From: Anodontia alba | Lineage: Eukaryota > Mollusca > Bivalvia > Lucinida > Lucinidae | Assembly: GCA_964016985.1 (NCBI GenBank) | Contig: OZ024823.1 | Span: forward strand, 125,740,924-125,804,923 | DNA: 64,000 nucleotides | Reading direction: 5' to 3' | In this document: positions 37,347 through 44,130 of the stretch, in pieces | How the letters are laid out: each line of letters opens with the position of its first letter | Position numbering within the stretch: position 1 is the first letter of the stretch | Notes under the pieces: generated by a model | The model's database searches: none | Seen by the model: only the letters and a program-made list of their open reading frames with translations | What the model was told of the DNA's origin: nothing | Program-made: the position numbers and the translations under genes

Positions 37347-39048
37347 CCATTTGCGACTCAGACACGAGGATATAAGGACAAACAATACAATCCCGGATCA
37401 TGTTGCTTCCTCTTGCAACAGGTATTGGCACATTGTTTAGTCGAAAGTGTGTGGAATATATCCACTCATCAAAATTACCCTAAAAACAGCAGTTTAAGAA
37501 TATTTCCCCACCTTGGGGACAAAGAGCTAGACAAGATTTAAAACTCTCAAATGGGAAAGAATGGGTCATCTTCATAAAGTTTTACAGACAAAAACTTCGC
37601 AAACGTGTGGCGTTTCTGGCATTTACATTTCATCTATAGCCTATCAGGTGTCAACAGAAACAAACTCTAACGATCAAAGCCCACCCTATGTGTCTGTCTG
37701 TGTGTAAACTGTTTTTCGTCAAGGATTTCTCAGGAACTGCTGCAACTAGAATTTTAAAATTTGGTACACACTTTGGGTATGATTAGTTGTAACGTGTAAG
37801 ACAGAATCCTTATCATAGGGTAGATTAGTTGTGCCACAGATTTCTCAGGAACTACTGAACCTAGGATTTTGAAATTTGGTACAAACATTGGGTGTGACTT
37901 GTATTGTATAAGACAGATTAAGTATTCTCATCCTTATCATTCCCTTTCTTTGTCGATTTTTCTTTTCCTCAAATAAAATGTTTCGACACAGATTTCTCAG
38001 GAACTACTTCCCCTAGGACTTTGAAATTTCGCACAAGCATTGGGTATGCATAATTGTATTATGTAAGAGAGACTAAGCATCCTCATGCTTGTCATTCTTT
38101 TTTATTTGTCCATTTTTGTATCGTTCTCATAAAATTCCATCACAGATTTCCCACCTGCCATTAGAGCCAGAACCGTCACATTTTGTATACACCATGACAA
38201 TGGTGAAGCATATTGTTTAGGAGAAAACTAAGATGGTGAGAGTTTTGTTTTGTTTTTGCCCATCTCTCCTATGCAATATTTAGGGAAATTTGCATCTACA
38301 AAATAATGTTTCAACATACCTCTGATAGTTATGGCCGGGGGTATGTGAGCTTTGCTTACTTTTTGCTATATTTTTCCTTGAACCCCATTAAAACGTAGAA
38401 ATTTACATTTTATTGCAAATTGCAACCGCATTATTTACAAGAAGGTCAGCTGATACACGTACCATCGATTATGCACGGCTTTAATTGGTTCCTAGAGATG
38501 TTGTCAAAGTACGCCGTAAAACTGATACGCAGGTACAACAAAAAGATACATAATACTGCTTACCCGTTATCCGCGTACTTCGACAACGACATTCGGGACA
38601 CAGCCTCGTGTAAAGTACCTGTAGTCACTGCATGCTTACCTGGAATTTGACTGTTTACATATGCCTGAAACCCAGCTGCGCAGTGGGCCAGATTATACTA
38701 GAAAGCTCGTCTCATAGCTGTCACAAAATTGTACATGTTTCAGATCTCGAAGAACAGAAAGAAAAAATGCTGAATGATATCAAATACTTACGTCTTCAAC
38801 GAAGTGACTCTTATTACAAGAAACAAACAGAGGAACTCTTGTCAGAAAAGGAGGTGCTACAATTGGAGAACCGTAATTTGAAGGAAATGATACGCGAAAA
38901 AGACGCGCTTTTGGATAATATGCAAAGTGAGACTAATGATAAAACGGAACAGACTACAGTGCTGGTTAATGACACGGTCGAGTCGGAACCGAAACTTCCG
39001 GAGATTTGCATACTTTCTACAGAGGATTCTCAAATAGCTTATGTGTAA
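16323..39048 (+). CDS. Four-exon gene for a 265-residue coiled-coil protein of unknown function
   Basis: Joining 16323-16475, 19657-19845, 31031-31181 and 38744-39048 gives one uninterrupted frame. All introns are GT...AG with phases 0, 0 and 1, and the split codon at the last junction (G|AT) gives Asp165. Residues 1-51 come from exon 1, 52-114 from exon 2, 115-164 from exon 3, and the rest from exon 4. Residues of about 115-230 are rich in Leu, Glu and Lys with heptad spacing (VVQLENAL; ELLSEKEVLQLENRNLKEMI), typical of a coiled coil. The last 35 residues are acidic and probably disordered. There is no signal peptide or membrane helix, so it is presumably cytoplasmic or nuclear. I do not recognise the family. 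Additional non-coding 5' exons are possible, since the start rests on an in-frame TAA at 16290 and a strong AGGATGG context. Confidence 0.8.
16510..16565. repeat. (CT)n microsatellite in intron 1
   Basis: CT run about 35 bp after the exon 1 donor; a second short CT run follows at 16610-16621. Confidence 0.95.
16566..17475. other. Intron 1, proximal part
   Basis: Nothing beyond scattered AT-rich sequence and a family C half-arm (GTTTGATCAGGGTCTATTCT) near 16861. Confidence 0.5.
17476..17590. repeat. Family B foldback repeat, copy B5 (clean copy)
   Basis: Best-preserved family B hairpin: AAAGAATTTGCTCCC, ACA, GGGAGCAAATTCTTT within outer arms TAAAGGGGTCTTCTC and GCGTAGACCCCATCTCAGAA. Confidence 0.85.
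17591..18330. other. Intron 1, nothing recognised
   Basis: AT-rich, no ORF or repeat I can place. Confidence 0.5.
18331..18610 (+). mobile_element. Family A foldback MITE, copy A10 (intronic)
   Basis: A complete 280-bp copy with an intact hairpin and TATATAAAAG stem. Confidence 0.9.
18675..19012. mobile_element. Family G MITE, degenerate copy G1
   Basis: Begins CAGTCGACTCTCGTTATCTC and ends in a decayed ACGATATAACGAAAG. The centre TTGTGGAAAAG, AAATTGCTCCTAAGCAAT corresponds to the clean foldback in copy G2 at 35642-35973. Confidence 0.7.
19109..19154. repeat. Poly(A) run
   Basis: About 45 A with one interruption. Confidence 0.9.
19374..19553. mobile_element. Family D MITE, copy D2
   Basis: ATATGGGCCGCGTCAAGCGA at the left end, CTGCGCATGCGCATAATATC inside, ACGTTTTCGCCGCCCACGTT at the right. 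Shorter than D1. Confidence 0.75.
19657..19845 (+). CDS. Coiled-coil gene, coding exon 2
   Basis: Acceptor TTTGAATTTCAG|AAT, donor GACATG|GTAAAT. Exactly 63 codons, phase 0 at both ends. The sequence is charged and helical (YDKLKENLEAARDLTDTLKR). It is too short for a simple ORF scan and was identified from splice sites plus an open phase-0 frame. Confidence 0.8.
19846..20110. other. Intron 2, nothing recognised
   Basis: No repeat or ORF identified. Confidence 0.5.
20111..20330. repeat. Family B repeat, copy B6
   Basis: CAAAAGGGTCTAGGTATGCA, GGAAAGCAAACAGGAAGTC and CCGCAAAGGGATCTTCTC, with the return arm TTCTGTCCAAAAGGGAGG: family B arms in a rearranged order, possibly two overlapping copies. 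Confidence 0.55.
20755..20850. repeat. Family B foldback repeat, copy B7
   Basis: CCCCTTCTGAAAAGGGGTCT pairs with GACTCCTTTTCAGAAGG around GAATTAGCCCCC / GGGGAGCAAATTC. Confidence 0.8.
20925..21115. repeat. Family C-type MITE
   Basis: ACATACGCGCCCAGCAAAGA, GCATGCGCATAGCGC, TTTGCGCAGGCTGATGAGCG, CCGCACATGTGATATG: arms and order of the family C MITEs. Confidence 0.5.
21336..21600 (+). mobile_element. Family A foldback MITE, copy A11 (hairpin arm shortened)
   Basis: Ends intact. The left arm of the hairpin is cut from about 40 to 12 nt (ATAGATTGTGGCGACGAGGC). Confidence 0.85.
21601..22322. other. Intron 2, nothing recognised
   Basis: No credible ORF; a G-rich patch at about 21795-21830. Confidence 0.5.
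22323..22397. repeat. (TG)n microsatellite
   Basis: TG dinucleotide run. Confidence 0.95.
22459..22797. mobile_element. Family I MITE with the shared hairpin core
   Basis: 339 bp bounded by TA on both sides (22457-58 and 22798-99). The ends CAGACTACCCTCTTTAC and GTAACGAGGGTTCACTG are inverted with mismatches. The centre is a hairpin, GGATACTTGTTAGAATCGCC, TCAGTGA, GGCGATTCTAACAAATATCC. TA target sites and CAGT ends fit the Tc1/mariner superfamily of non-autonomous elements (established rule); the assignment is inference. Confidence 0.8.
22798..23586. other. Intron 2, nothing recognised
   Basis: Contains a poly(T) run at 23061-23089 and a short Penelope-tail-like piece (TTTCGGTGCCATGGGAAGGC) near 23529; no gene. 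Confidence 0.5.
23587..23822. mobile_element. MITE with CATGACAAAACCAA ends and a family C core
   Basis: CACATCATGACAAAACCAAA at the left returns as TTGGTTTTGTCATGAGGTGG at the right. Inside are GTGCACCCAGTGAAGACTCA, the CAGTCTGATCAG arms and TTTTCGCTCGGCGCACATG. A right half of the same element lies at about 46845-46975. Confidence 0.75.
23957..24236 (+). mobile_element. Family A foldback MITE, copy A12
   Basis: A complete 280-bp copy with several substitutions in the stem. Confidence 0.9.
24460..24737 (+). mobile_element. Family A foldback MITE, copy A13
   Basis: A complete copy. The hairpin arms have co-varied: GTTGGTACTCG on one side and CGAGTACCAAC on the other, where most copies have GTGGGTACTCG. 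Confidence 0.9.
24952..24983. repeat. 32-bp perfect palindrome
   Basis: ACATTTCATGTGAATC followed by its exact reverse complement GATTCACATGAAATGT. It resembles the GACATTTCAT / GAAATGTC arms of the foldback at 3611-3689. Confidence 0.95.
25154..25171. repeat. (TAG)n microsatellite
   Basis: Six TAG units. Confidence 0.9.
25568..25816 (+). mobile_element. Family A foldback MITE, copy A14 (right hairpin arm deleted)
   Basis: The right arm is lost after CGCCTCATTGAGGC, which joins AAAATAAG directly. Both ends are present. Confidence 0.85.
25860..26575 (+). mobile_element. Penelope-like element, 5'-truncated copy with RT C-terminus
   Basis: With frameshifts the + strand reads SQLIRFARASSQVSDFNNRN, then ILTAKLLKQGYRL, LLKTLLQGGLYE and RYKNIGYSM. 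These are in the same order as the reverse-transcriptase C-terminal part of Penelope-like elements and parallel to the copy at 40515-41660. A (TA)n expansion sits where the VYIS codons should be (25873-25886), and a poly(T) run splits the frame at about 26134-26188. The element is dead. The non-coding tail continues to about 26575 (TTTGATCCCTATATTG). Confidence 0.75.
26576..27479. other. Intron 2, nothing recognised
   Basis: AT-rich with no ORF above background. Confidence 0.5.
27480..27700. repeat. Family B repeat, copy B8 with long flank
   Basis: CAAAATTGTTTTAGCTCCCT, AAGAATTCGCTCCC, GACCCTTTTTCAGAAGGGGT, then GAAAGTCACAAGAGTT ... GAGAAAGGGCGAAAC. Confidence 0.65.
27804..27848. repeat. Perfect 20-bp-arm hairpin
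   Basis: ATCCAGATCAGTTGGCTTCT, 5-nt loop, then its exact reverse complement at 27829-27848. The outer GATCCAGATCAG is a family C-like arm with a different interior. Confidence 0.9.
27860..28571. other. Intron 2, nothing recognised
   Basis: No gene; short near-repeats of GGGAAATATGTACTCCTG and GGGGAATCTGTACTCCTG at 28360-28400. Confidence 0.5.
28572..28612. repeat. Poly(T) run
   Basis: About 36 consecutive T. Confidence 0.9.
28613..28948. other. Intron 2, nothing recognised
   Basis: No repeat or ORF identified. Confidence 0.5.
28949..29231 (+). mobile_element. Family A foldback MITE, copy A15 (core rearranged)
   Basis: Ends intact. The right half of the hairpin core is replaced by CGCACCGTGACTCACAATC, so the palindrome no longer closes. 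Confidence 0.85.
29375..29655 (+). mobile_element. Family A foldback MITE, copy A16
   Basis: A complete copy 143 bp after A15, same orientation, hairpin intact (CGCCTCGATGAGGCG). Confidence 0.9.
29775..29960. repeat. Family B repeat, copy B9 with long flank
   Basis: CTCTTCTGAAAAGGCGTGTG, CTCTAAAAGATAAAACTG, AAGAAAGGGGTTGGCGTATA and AAGAAGTTATAAAGTTTGTC. Confidence 0.65.
29961..31030. other. Intron 2, distal part
   Basis: Nothing coding. A poly(A) run at 30850-30882. The stretch at 30460-30545 (AAACAAAGAAGACAG, GGAGACTCAATTTC) weakly resembles the A unit of the tandem repeat at 48.3 kb. Confidence 0.45.
31031..31181 (+). CDS. Coiled-coil gene, coding exon 3
   Basis: Acceptor CTTTTCTTTGTGGTAG|ACT, donor TGCTCAG|GTATTT. 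50 codons plus one base (phase 1). The residues VEVLSMRVVQLENALCEQQD and LEAEESELKKRLQESEEK show clear heptad spacing of Leu/Val, the strongest coiled-coil segment of the protein. Confidence 0.85.
31258..31667. mobile_element. Family H MITE, clean copy H1 with the shared hairpin core
   Basis: 410 bp flanked by TA (31256-57, 31668-69). The ends CAGTCAAACCTCGATAGCTC and the inverse of GTTCGAGCCATTGAAGTTCG-ACTG are inverted repeats. The centre is a hairpin: TGTACCTAGTAGAATCGCCT, CATCGA, GGCGATTCTAATAAGTACA, within outer arms TTGTATGTTGTG / CAACATACAA. Poly(A) expansions lie at 31362-31415. TA sites and CAGT ends fit a Tc1/mariner-type MITE. Confidence 0.85.
31705..31762. repeat. Short family C hairpin, CAAACAGTGTAGACCCTGA type
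   Basis: GCAAACAGTGTAGACCCTG returns as TCTGGGTCTACACTGTTTGC around GACGCCGCGTC. The same design occurs at 32262-32306, and half of it near 60145-60180. Confidence 0.85.
31855..32222. mobile_element. Family H MITE, degenerate copy H2
   Basis: AATGACTCGAACACAGATGA, GACTCGTTTACC, CCCTCAGTGGCTCGAACTCC, with a half-decayed core (CATCTTGAGGCAATTCTAAT, GAGTACACACAACA). Confidence 0.75.
32262..32306. repeat. Short family C hairpin
   Basis: GCAAACAGTGCAGACCCAGA against TCAGGGTCTTCACTGTTTGC around CAGACGCCGCAGA. Confidence 0.85.
32307..33097. other. Intron 3, nothing recognised
   Basis: AT-rich. A poly(T) run at 33020-33051; no gene. Confidence 0.5.
33098..33356 (-). mobile_element. Family A foldback MITE, copy A17
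   Basis: Both ends and the hairpin are present. The CCCCTTAAACCCC stem of one half has been replaced by TATATATTTTTTATA. Confidence 0.85.
33481..33732 (-). mobile_element. Family A foldback MITE, copy A18 (one end missing)
   Basis: The CATCACG end is gone. The element begins at ACCCCCTTAAACCCC directly after a family C arm (CATCCAGCGAAGATTCAG), indicating a deletion or recombination between the two repeats. The rest, including the hairpin, is intact. Confidence 0.85.
33821..34076 (-). mobile_element. Family A foldback MITE, copy A19 (hairpin arm lost)
   Basis: Most of one hairpin arm is deleted (AGAACCGCCTCATCCACAAT). Confidence 0.85.
34077..34542. other. Intron 3, nothing recognised
   Basis: No ORF or repeat I can place. 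Confidence 0.5.
34543..34821 (+). mobile_element. Family A foldback MITE, copy A20
   Basis: A complete copy with perfect hairpin arms over the 40 nt nearest the centre, one of the best-preserved copies. Confidence 0.9.
34944..35178. mobile_element. Family D MITE, copy D3
   Basis: CATATTGGCCGCTCCAAGCG at the left, CACATTTTCGCACGGTGAGG, CCCATATG at the right. Family C-like arms GGCCTGATCAGACTGTGC and GCTGATTTTGGCCTTCG inside. Confidence 0.8.
35330..35607 (-). mobile_element. Family A foldback MITE, copy A21
   Basis: A complete copy with small changes (CATCAGG end, GTGGGTTTCG in one arm). Confidence 0.9.
35642..35973. mobile_element. Family G MITE, clean copy G2
   Basis: 332 bp flanked by TA (35640-41, 35974-75). 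The ends CAGTTGACTCTCGTTATCTC and GAGATAACGAGAGTCGACTG are near-perfect inverted repeats. The centre folds as GTGGAAAAGAGGAGAAATAG, CTCCTAAGGAG, CAATTTCTCCTCTTTTCCAC. It fits a Tc1/mariner-type MITE, with a central hairpin different from that of families A, H and I. Confidence 0.85.
36226..36545 (+). mobile_element. Penelope-like 3' tail fragment
   Basis: Matches 41340-41650: GGTGGTTTACTCTGCTGACC, GTGGTCCCGGTGTTAGTCTT, GCGATTACCTCGCTTGGGG, GGGCTGCGGTTTGTGATTG. The 158-codon frame over this stretch arises from non-coding tail sequence, since the reading frame is not kept in other copies. Confidence 0.8.
36546..37019. other. Intron 3, nothing recognised
   Basis: No gene or repeat recognised. 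Confidence 0.5.
37020..37200. repeat. Family B repeat, copy B10
   Basis: CATTTTGAAAAGGGATATAT, AAACGAAAGAATTTGCTCTC, then AAAGTCACAGAAGTCGTC, AAGATGGCGAAAAATTTACC. Confidence 0.65.
37310..37344. repeat. Poly(A) run
   Basis: About 34 A. Confidence 0.9.
37345..37714. other. Intron 3, nothing recognised
   Basis: No repeat or ORF identified. Confidence 0.5.
37715..38175. repeat. Degenerate tandem repeat, four units
   Basis: The block ATTTCTCAGGAACTRCT, then CTAGRATTTTGAAATTTGG-TACAMMCWTTGGGTATG and GTAAGACAGA, starts at about 37722, 37835, 37990 and (shortened) 38140. Unit spacing is 110-155 bp. Confidence 0.8.
38176..38743. other. Intron 3, end
   Basis: A 76-codon frame at 38420-38650 (first residues after its start codon: QPHYLQEGQLIHVPSIMHG) looks mildly protein-like and CpG-richer than its surroundings, but has no defensible splice sites or family. 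The acceptor for exon 4 is CATGTTTCAG at 38734-38743. Confidence 0.4.
38744..39048 (+). CDS. Coiled-coil gene, terminal coding exon 4
   Basis: Begins with the last two bases of the split codon G|AT (Asp165), then LEEQKEKMLNDIKYLRLQRS and on to the stop TAA at 39046. The first 60 residues continue the coiled coil (ELLSEKEVLQLENRNLKEMI); the last 35 (from SETNDKTEQT) are acidic/polar and end DSQIAYV. The phase match with exon 3 supports the model without any missing exon, although a skipped symmetrical exon cannot be excluded. Confidence 0.85.
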
Positions 39049-40205
39049 TGCAGTCGACAAAATGTAACATATTTCAAATAATGCCTTAGGTACAGTCCAG
39101 TAATGCCACATAATGAGGACGTTTTTTTTCATTTGTGTTCATATGTATTCTATAGATGGATAGGTATTCCATCGTGCGAGTCGGTATTGCCAAAAGTGTA
39201 CTTAAATGGGTCTTATATAGGCGTTGCATTCACTTGCGCTGGTGTTAAGTCAAAATGGGATATGTATACCATTTTCCTTCCCTTTCTATGCGTTCCTTCA
39301 TTTACCTATGAATAATTTGAATGATTTAACCTTTGGAGAAACAATGCTATTTTAGTCAAATTGTTTTTGGTGACTTTTGCTAATTGGAAGTAACGTTGTG
39401 CGGACAAAACACATTGCTTAAAAGCATCTATTACTCCACTTCATTAGAACCAGGAAGGTTTCCGTGGTGAATATTGATAAATAGGATCACGAATACAGGG
39501 TATACATTTTTGTTCATATGATTATCCTAAATTTAACCTTGACCATGTTTATGGAAAGTTCAAATTTGCTACCATATAACATTTATATAGAAAACTCTTT
39601 GAAATTATTTTTTTAAAATTTAAGGAGGGCACGAACGGTATATGACATTAGCGAACGTCTTCAGTAAACACCAACCTTTTGTCAGGCAGAGGTTAATTTT
39701 TACTTGTTTTTATTTTTCAATCATTGGCAGTTTATATAAATCAAATTATAAAACAATATAACAAATCACACTTGAAACTGATATTTTGTCTGCAAGTTTG
39801 TGCACTCTGTGCTTTATTGGCCCATAGGCCATGCCCTTGGGTAAGGCTAGGGTCCATAACGAATAACAAGTCAGATTAAGCATTTGGAGAAAGGTGTTGC
39901 CATACGTGCAAAGAACGGGGACATTTATATACCTTGGACACATGTCTAGTTTATGAATTTGTTGTTATGTATTTATTGTTCTCTTCCTTAAGTTTATTTT
40001 TGTTTTGTTTTGTTTGTATGTGTGTGTGTGTTTAATTTCTTTTATCGTTTAATTTGTTGTTCTTCAAAAATTCTTGACTTTCAGTGCTTGTTGATCCTCT
40101 GGATCTAAGTTGAACTTGCCAAGAGAAATAAGTTTGATCGGGATGCATGAGGAACAGGTTCGATCTGTCCTATACAAATTGCAATAAAGCAAAATTACAA
40201 TATGT
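39049..40205 (+). other. Probable 3' UTR of the coiled-coil gene
   Basis: Non-coding after the stop. The first canonical AATAAA on this strand is at 40183-40188 (GCAATAAAGC), followed by a T/G-rich stretch (ATATGTTTTTGTATTT), which is the usual polyadenylation arrangement. A 1.15-kb 3' UTR is inference; earlier non-canonical sites are possible. Confidence 0.4.
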
Positions 40206-40234
40206 TTTTGTATTTCACATAGTTAAGGGAAACG

Positions 40235-40335
40235 GTAACTTATACAGGAGGTAATTCTATCAAAATTGCTACTGTCCCTTTTCAAATAGGTTACTTTATG
40301 AAAAGGAAAACAATTCGCCCGTTAAGCTATAATCA
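40235..40335. repeat. Family B repeat, degenerate copy B11
   Basis: GGAGGTAATTCTATCAAAAT, CCCTTTTCAAATAGGTTAC, GGAAAACAATTCGCCC. Confidence 0.5.
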
Positions 40336-40514
40336 TTTAACTTTTGAAATCATTTGAAGATAATCATGATCAATAATCAGTGATTCTATACGTTTTTGTT
40401 TGAATATTAGATGTAACAGATCGCGAATATTATCTTCACAAATATTTTCACTAAATTATGGTTTTTGGAGCTATTCGTTTAGAAGTAGTTTGCTTTTCTG
40501 AACTGGTAAAATAG

Positions 40515-41660
40515 AGCAAATGCTTCCGATACCGAGGCACCTGTTTTTGATTTGAATTTATGTATCTCTAATGGTACAGTTTCCACCAAAAGTTATGATA
40601 AACGAGACTATTTTGATTTTGATATAGTCAATTTCCCTTTTCTGGATGGTGATGTCCCCCGAGGTACCTCATATGGGGTATACATATCTCAACTTATTAG
40701 ATTCGCCAGAGTTTCTTCAAATCTTAGTGACTTTAACTTTAACCGTAATAAAGCCCTTACTGCTAAACTTCGTTAGGCGTTTTCGAAATTTTATCGCAGA
40801 CGCAGTGCCTTGGTAGAAAAATATAGCATCAGTCTAAAAATACTTCTGCAACAAGGTATATCGGAACCAGAATTTTACGTTGACTTAGTGCACAGATTTA
40901 GAAAAAATGTAGGAAAATGTAACTTTTCGGAGTAATTCAGAAAACTTGTTGCCGTTATGAAAGAATTGGCTATAGCCTGAATATTATGAGGCAGACTGCT
41001 GGCCTAGTTGTCAACCCAATCATTGTTGATGGCTATGCTTCATTTTTTAATTGCACGACGGCGGTTCGGACCTCAGACTCAATGACGGCCTCTTCGTAAA
41101 AAATTAAACAGTGGGTTGGGGCTTGACTATATATGTCTTTGGCTTGGCCCTCCGTGGTTAAACTATTGGTTTTCATTTACTCTGGTATACAGTAGAATTA
41201 GCCATGAGTCCTCGTTTTTGTTTATTATAGTGATTAATTTGATTTTTATGTTTTCGCTTTGATGCATTGACTGAGTTGGGAGCCTTTATGCGAACCGAAT
41301 TTTTATGTATTTCTGTATCAAGAGTAGCATCGGTACCCAAGCAGAAGTTGGCTAGCTATAGCCGGTGGTTTACTCAACTGACCGTTCTAAGGTGGTGGTC
41401 CCGGTGTTAGTCTTACTCTGTTGCTTCGTGGTTTATTCTACGAGGCGATTTGTTTTATGTCTTACCTTGTGTTATTTTGTTCTTGTGTTTTTCAGTCCTT
41501 TTAGCATTGCGATTACCTCGCTTGGGGAAGAGAGAGAGCTAATCTTAGTGCTTTTCGTACGTTTGTTCGATTTGTGCTTCTTTGGTTTTGTCGGTTTCCT
41601 CTTCCTCTTTGTGTCTGGGAAGGGCTGCGCTTTGTGATTGTGGCACTCTTTCCTCTTACC
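40515..41660 (+). mobile_element. Penelope-like element, 5'-truncated, RT C-terminus plus full 3' tail
   Basis: Coding remnants read DTEAP, DLNLCISNGTVSTKSYDKRD, YFDFDIVNFPFLDGDVPRG and YGVYISQLIRFARVS, then (after a TAG at 40774 and a short deletion) FSKFYRR, LLQQGISEPEFY and FRKNVGKCNFSE with another stop. These strings match the reverse-transcriptase C-terminal region I know from Penelope-like elements of molluscs and cnidarians (recalled similarity, not a search). The 3' part from about 40990 is the long non-coding tail found as fragments throughout the window. It is inactive. Confidence 0.8.
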
Positions 41661-42189
41661 TTTTTTTGGGGGGTTATAAGAGTAGCACTCAATTAATATA
41701 TGTATGTGTTTATTTGATTGTATGATAGGTGCAATAATAATAATAATAATAATAATAAGTTAATTCCAGAGAAATATTATTGTAAGGTATACAGTTTTGT
41801 TTGATAAAATCTGCTTAATAAATGTCCATTGAATACACTTGGTACATGTACATGTAATATAAAGGTAACCGTTATAATTGTCAAATATACAGTGTGCATG
41901 TGATCTATCGCATGACAGAGGCGCACTCGAATAGTTAACAATATCAATTAAATGTATATTTGTATATATAGACTTTTGTATATAAATCAAAAGACCATAG
42001 TTTCCTTAGCCAGACTGGACTTATGTGGTAGTTACCTAACATATTACAAAACCAACACCCTTTGAAAATAGTTAAACTGTAAAATGAAATAATCTGTTTG
42101 CTATAATTCTAAACAAAGTGTACAGAACAGTGGGAATCCCGAAATGTAAATTTGTTCCTCTATACTATTGCTCAACTAATTGAGCCACG
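41661..42189. other. Spacer between the two Penelope copies
   Basis: (AAT)n at 41733-41758; otherwise no gene or repeat. Confidence 0.5.
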
Positions 42190-42275
42190 ACATCACACAT
42201 CTTCGGACATGTGCACCCAGCGAAGATTCAGATCAGCCTGCGCATTCGCGCAGTCTGATCAGAATCTTTACTGAG
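42190..42275. repeat. Family C hairpin MITE
   Basis: CGAAGATTCAGATCAGCCTG, CGCATTCGCG, CAGTCTGATCAGAATCTT, within GTGCACCCAGCGAAG / CTTTACTGAGCGCA outer arms. Confidence 0.75.
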
Positions 42276-42377
42276 CGCATTTGAATAGCCGAGAATGTAA
42301 ACTACCTTCATGCGGACAACAAAGCCACTAATCAATCTTTTTTAGAAAAGTGTCGAAAGCAGATTAAGATCATTACA

Positions 42378-42556
42378 AAAAATGAGAGTAAGAGAAACGT
42401 CAGGGGAATGCCACAATCACAAACCACAGCCCTTCCCAGAGGAAGAGGGACCAGACAAAACCAAACAAGCCCAAATCGTACAAAAGTACGAAACGCACCA
42501 AGACTATAGCTCTGTCTTCCCAAAGCGAAGTAATCGCAATGCTAAAATGACTGAAG

Positions 42557-42611
<55 letters not shown>

Positions 42612-43278
42612 AAAAAAACACAAGGCAAGACATAAAACAAATCGTCTCGTAGAATAAACCACTAAGCAACAAAGAGTAAGACCAACACCGGGACCACCGC
42701 CTTAGAACGGTCAACAGAATAAACCACATGGGGTTTAAAGTACTTTTAAGGCTAGCCAACTTCACTCTGGGTCCCGATGTAGCTCTTAATACAGAAAAAC
42801 ATCACAATTCGGTTCGCATAAAGGCTCCCAACTCAGTCAATGCATCACAGCGAGAACATAGAAATCAAATTAATCACAATGATAAAAAAGACGAGTATTC
42901 ATGACTATTTCTACTCTGTGGCAGAGTAAAAGAAAACCAATAGTTGAACCACGGCGGGCCAAGCCAAAAACAAATCGTCAAGCTTCAACCCATTGGTTAA
43001 AGTTTTGCGAAGAGGCCGTTATTGAGTCTGAGGCCCGAACCGCCGTCATGCAATAAAAGAGTGAAGCATGGCCATCAACAATGATTAAGTCGATAACTAG
43101 GCATGCAGTCTGCAGCATAATATCAAGGCTATAACCGATTCTTTAATAACAGTTAATTAACTTCCTGAATCTCTCCGAAAAGTTAGATTTTCCCACATTT
43201 TTTCTAAATCTGTACACTAAGTTACCGTAAAATTCTGGTTCCGATATACCTTGTTGCAGAAGTTTTTCAGACTGACGT
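42378..43278 (-). mobile_element. Penelope-like element, inverted copy
   Basis: The reverse complement of the second half of 40515-41660. At its 5' end (43278 downward) it reads LLQQGISEPEFYGNLVYRFR, then KNVGKSNFSERFRKL, followed by the same 3' tail, ending near 42378. An (AC)n run (42561-42607) has expanded within the tail. With 40515-41660 it forms a tail-to-tail inverted pair. Confidence 0.8.
42561..42607. repeat. (AC)n microsatellite inside the Penelope tail
   Basis: AC dinucleotide run. Confidence 0.95.
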
Positions 43279-43280
43279 TA

Positions 43281-43549
43281 TATTGCCTATTCAAATATAT
43301 CGAAAATTTTGTAACCCAAAAAAGGAAAATTTTTCAGATAAAACTATTCTGATATTTTTCATATTTTTGCTCAAAACATAGATTGTAGGTACTCGTTAGA
43401 ACCACCTCTGCGAGGCCGTCCTAACGAGTACCCGCAATCTATGTTTTTAGCAAAACAAGAAAACTCATGTATACCCTGTAAACCCTAATTTTACCATATA
43501 AAAGTGGGGGTTAAGGGGTTCAAATTTATATTGGCGTGTTGTCGTGACG
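43281..43549 (+). mobile_element. Family A foldback MITE, copy A22 (decayed ends)
   Basis: Abuts the 5' truncation point of the inverted Penelope copy. The left terminal repeat is reduced to TATTGCCTATTCAAATATAT and the right is GGCGTGTTGTCGTGACG. The hairpin is present with several mismatches. It is the last family A copy in the window. Confidence 0.8.
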
Positions 43550-43740
43550 TATAAGCTCGTAGCATCTTTTGTGCTGACCGTTCTTGTTCTTTGGTCGAGT
43601 GGCGGTAATTGCTATTATGTTGTTTTTTTGTTTTTTTTTGTCATCATTGTACCATATATCACACACCACTTCTTCTATTTGTGCCTCGATAAGGCTAAGA
43701 TTTGTGGCCGGGACCTGGCTATGTCTAGCGAGAAAGTCGC
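43550..43740 (+). repeat. Possible Penelope-tail remnant
   Basis: GTGCTGACCGTTCTTGTTCT and CTTCTATTTGTGCCTCGATA resemble the tail segments CTGACCGTTCTAAGG and CCTCTTTGTGTCTGGG. Weak. Confidence 0.3.
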
Positions 43741-43907
43741 GCTTGTAAGTAATTTGAGATTTATTAGCAGGACAAATTTCATGCTCAGCTGAGTTGAGTG
43801 TTTATAATTATTTTCTTTTCGTGTGCATTTATTTGTGTTCTTGTCATTGTACGTGTTGACCAGTATTTGTATTTTACATGCTCTCCTGCACTGAAGGAAG
43901 TAAATAA

Positions 43908-43927
43908 TCTATCTATCTATCTATTTC

Positions 43928-43958
<31 letters not shown>
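43908..43958. repeat. (ATCT)n microsatellite
   Basis: ATCT tetranucleotide run with one interruption. Confidence 0.95.
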
Positions 43959-43959
<1 letters not shown>

Positions 43960-44130
43960 CAATACGTGAAAATATAAAAATGTAAAAAAGACTAAGCGAA
44001 AGAGTGAGAGTCGCTGATGTTTTAGATGCATTGAAAAGAAAATACAACAAAAAATCGAGTTTGTGCTCAGATCAGCGGCAAATAAATAAACCTTGTATAA
44101 TTATATGCCCTACAATGGCATTTCTTATCA

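Noticed and set aside
38632..38743. Upstream extension of exon 4 to an earlier start
   Set aside because: The acceptor CATGTTTCAG at 38743 with exact phase agreement to exon 3 explains the coding part; the upstream codons lack coiled-coil character.
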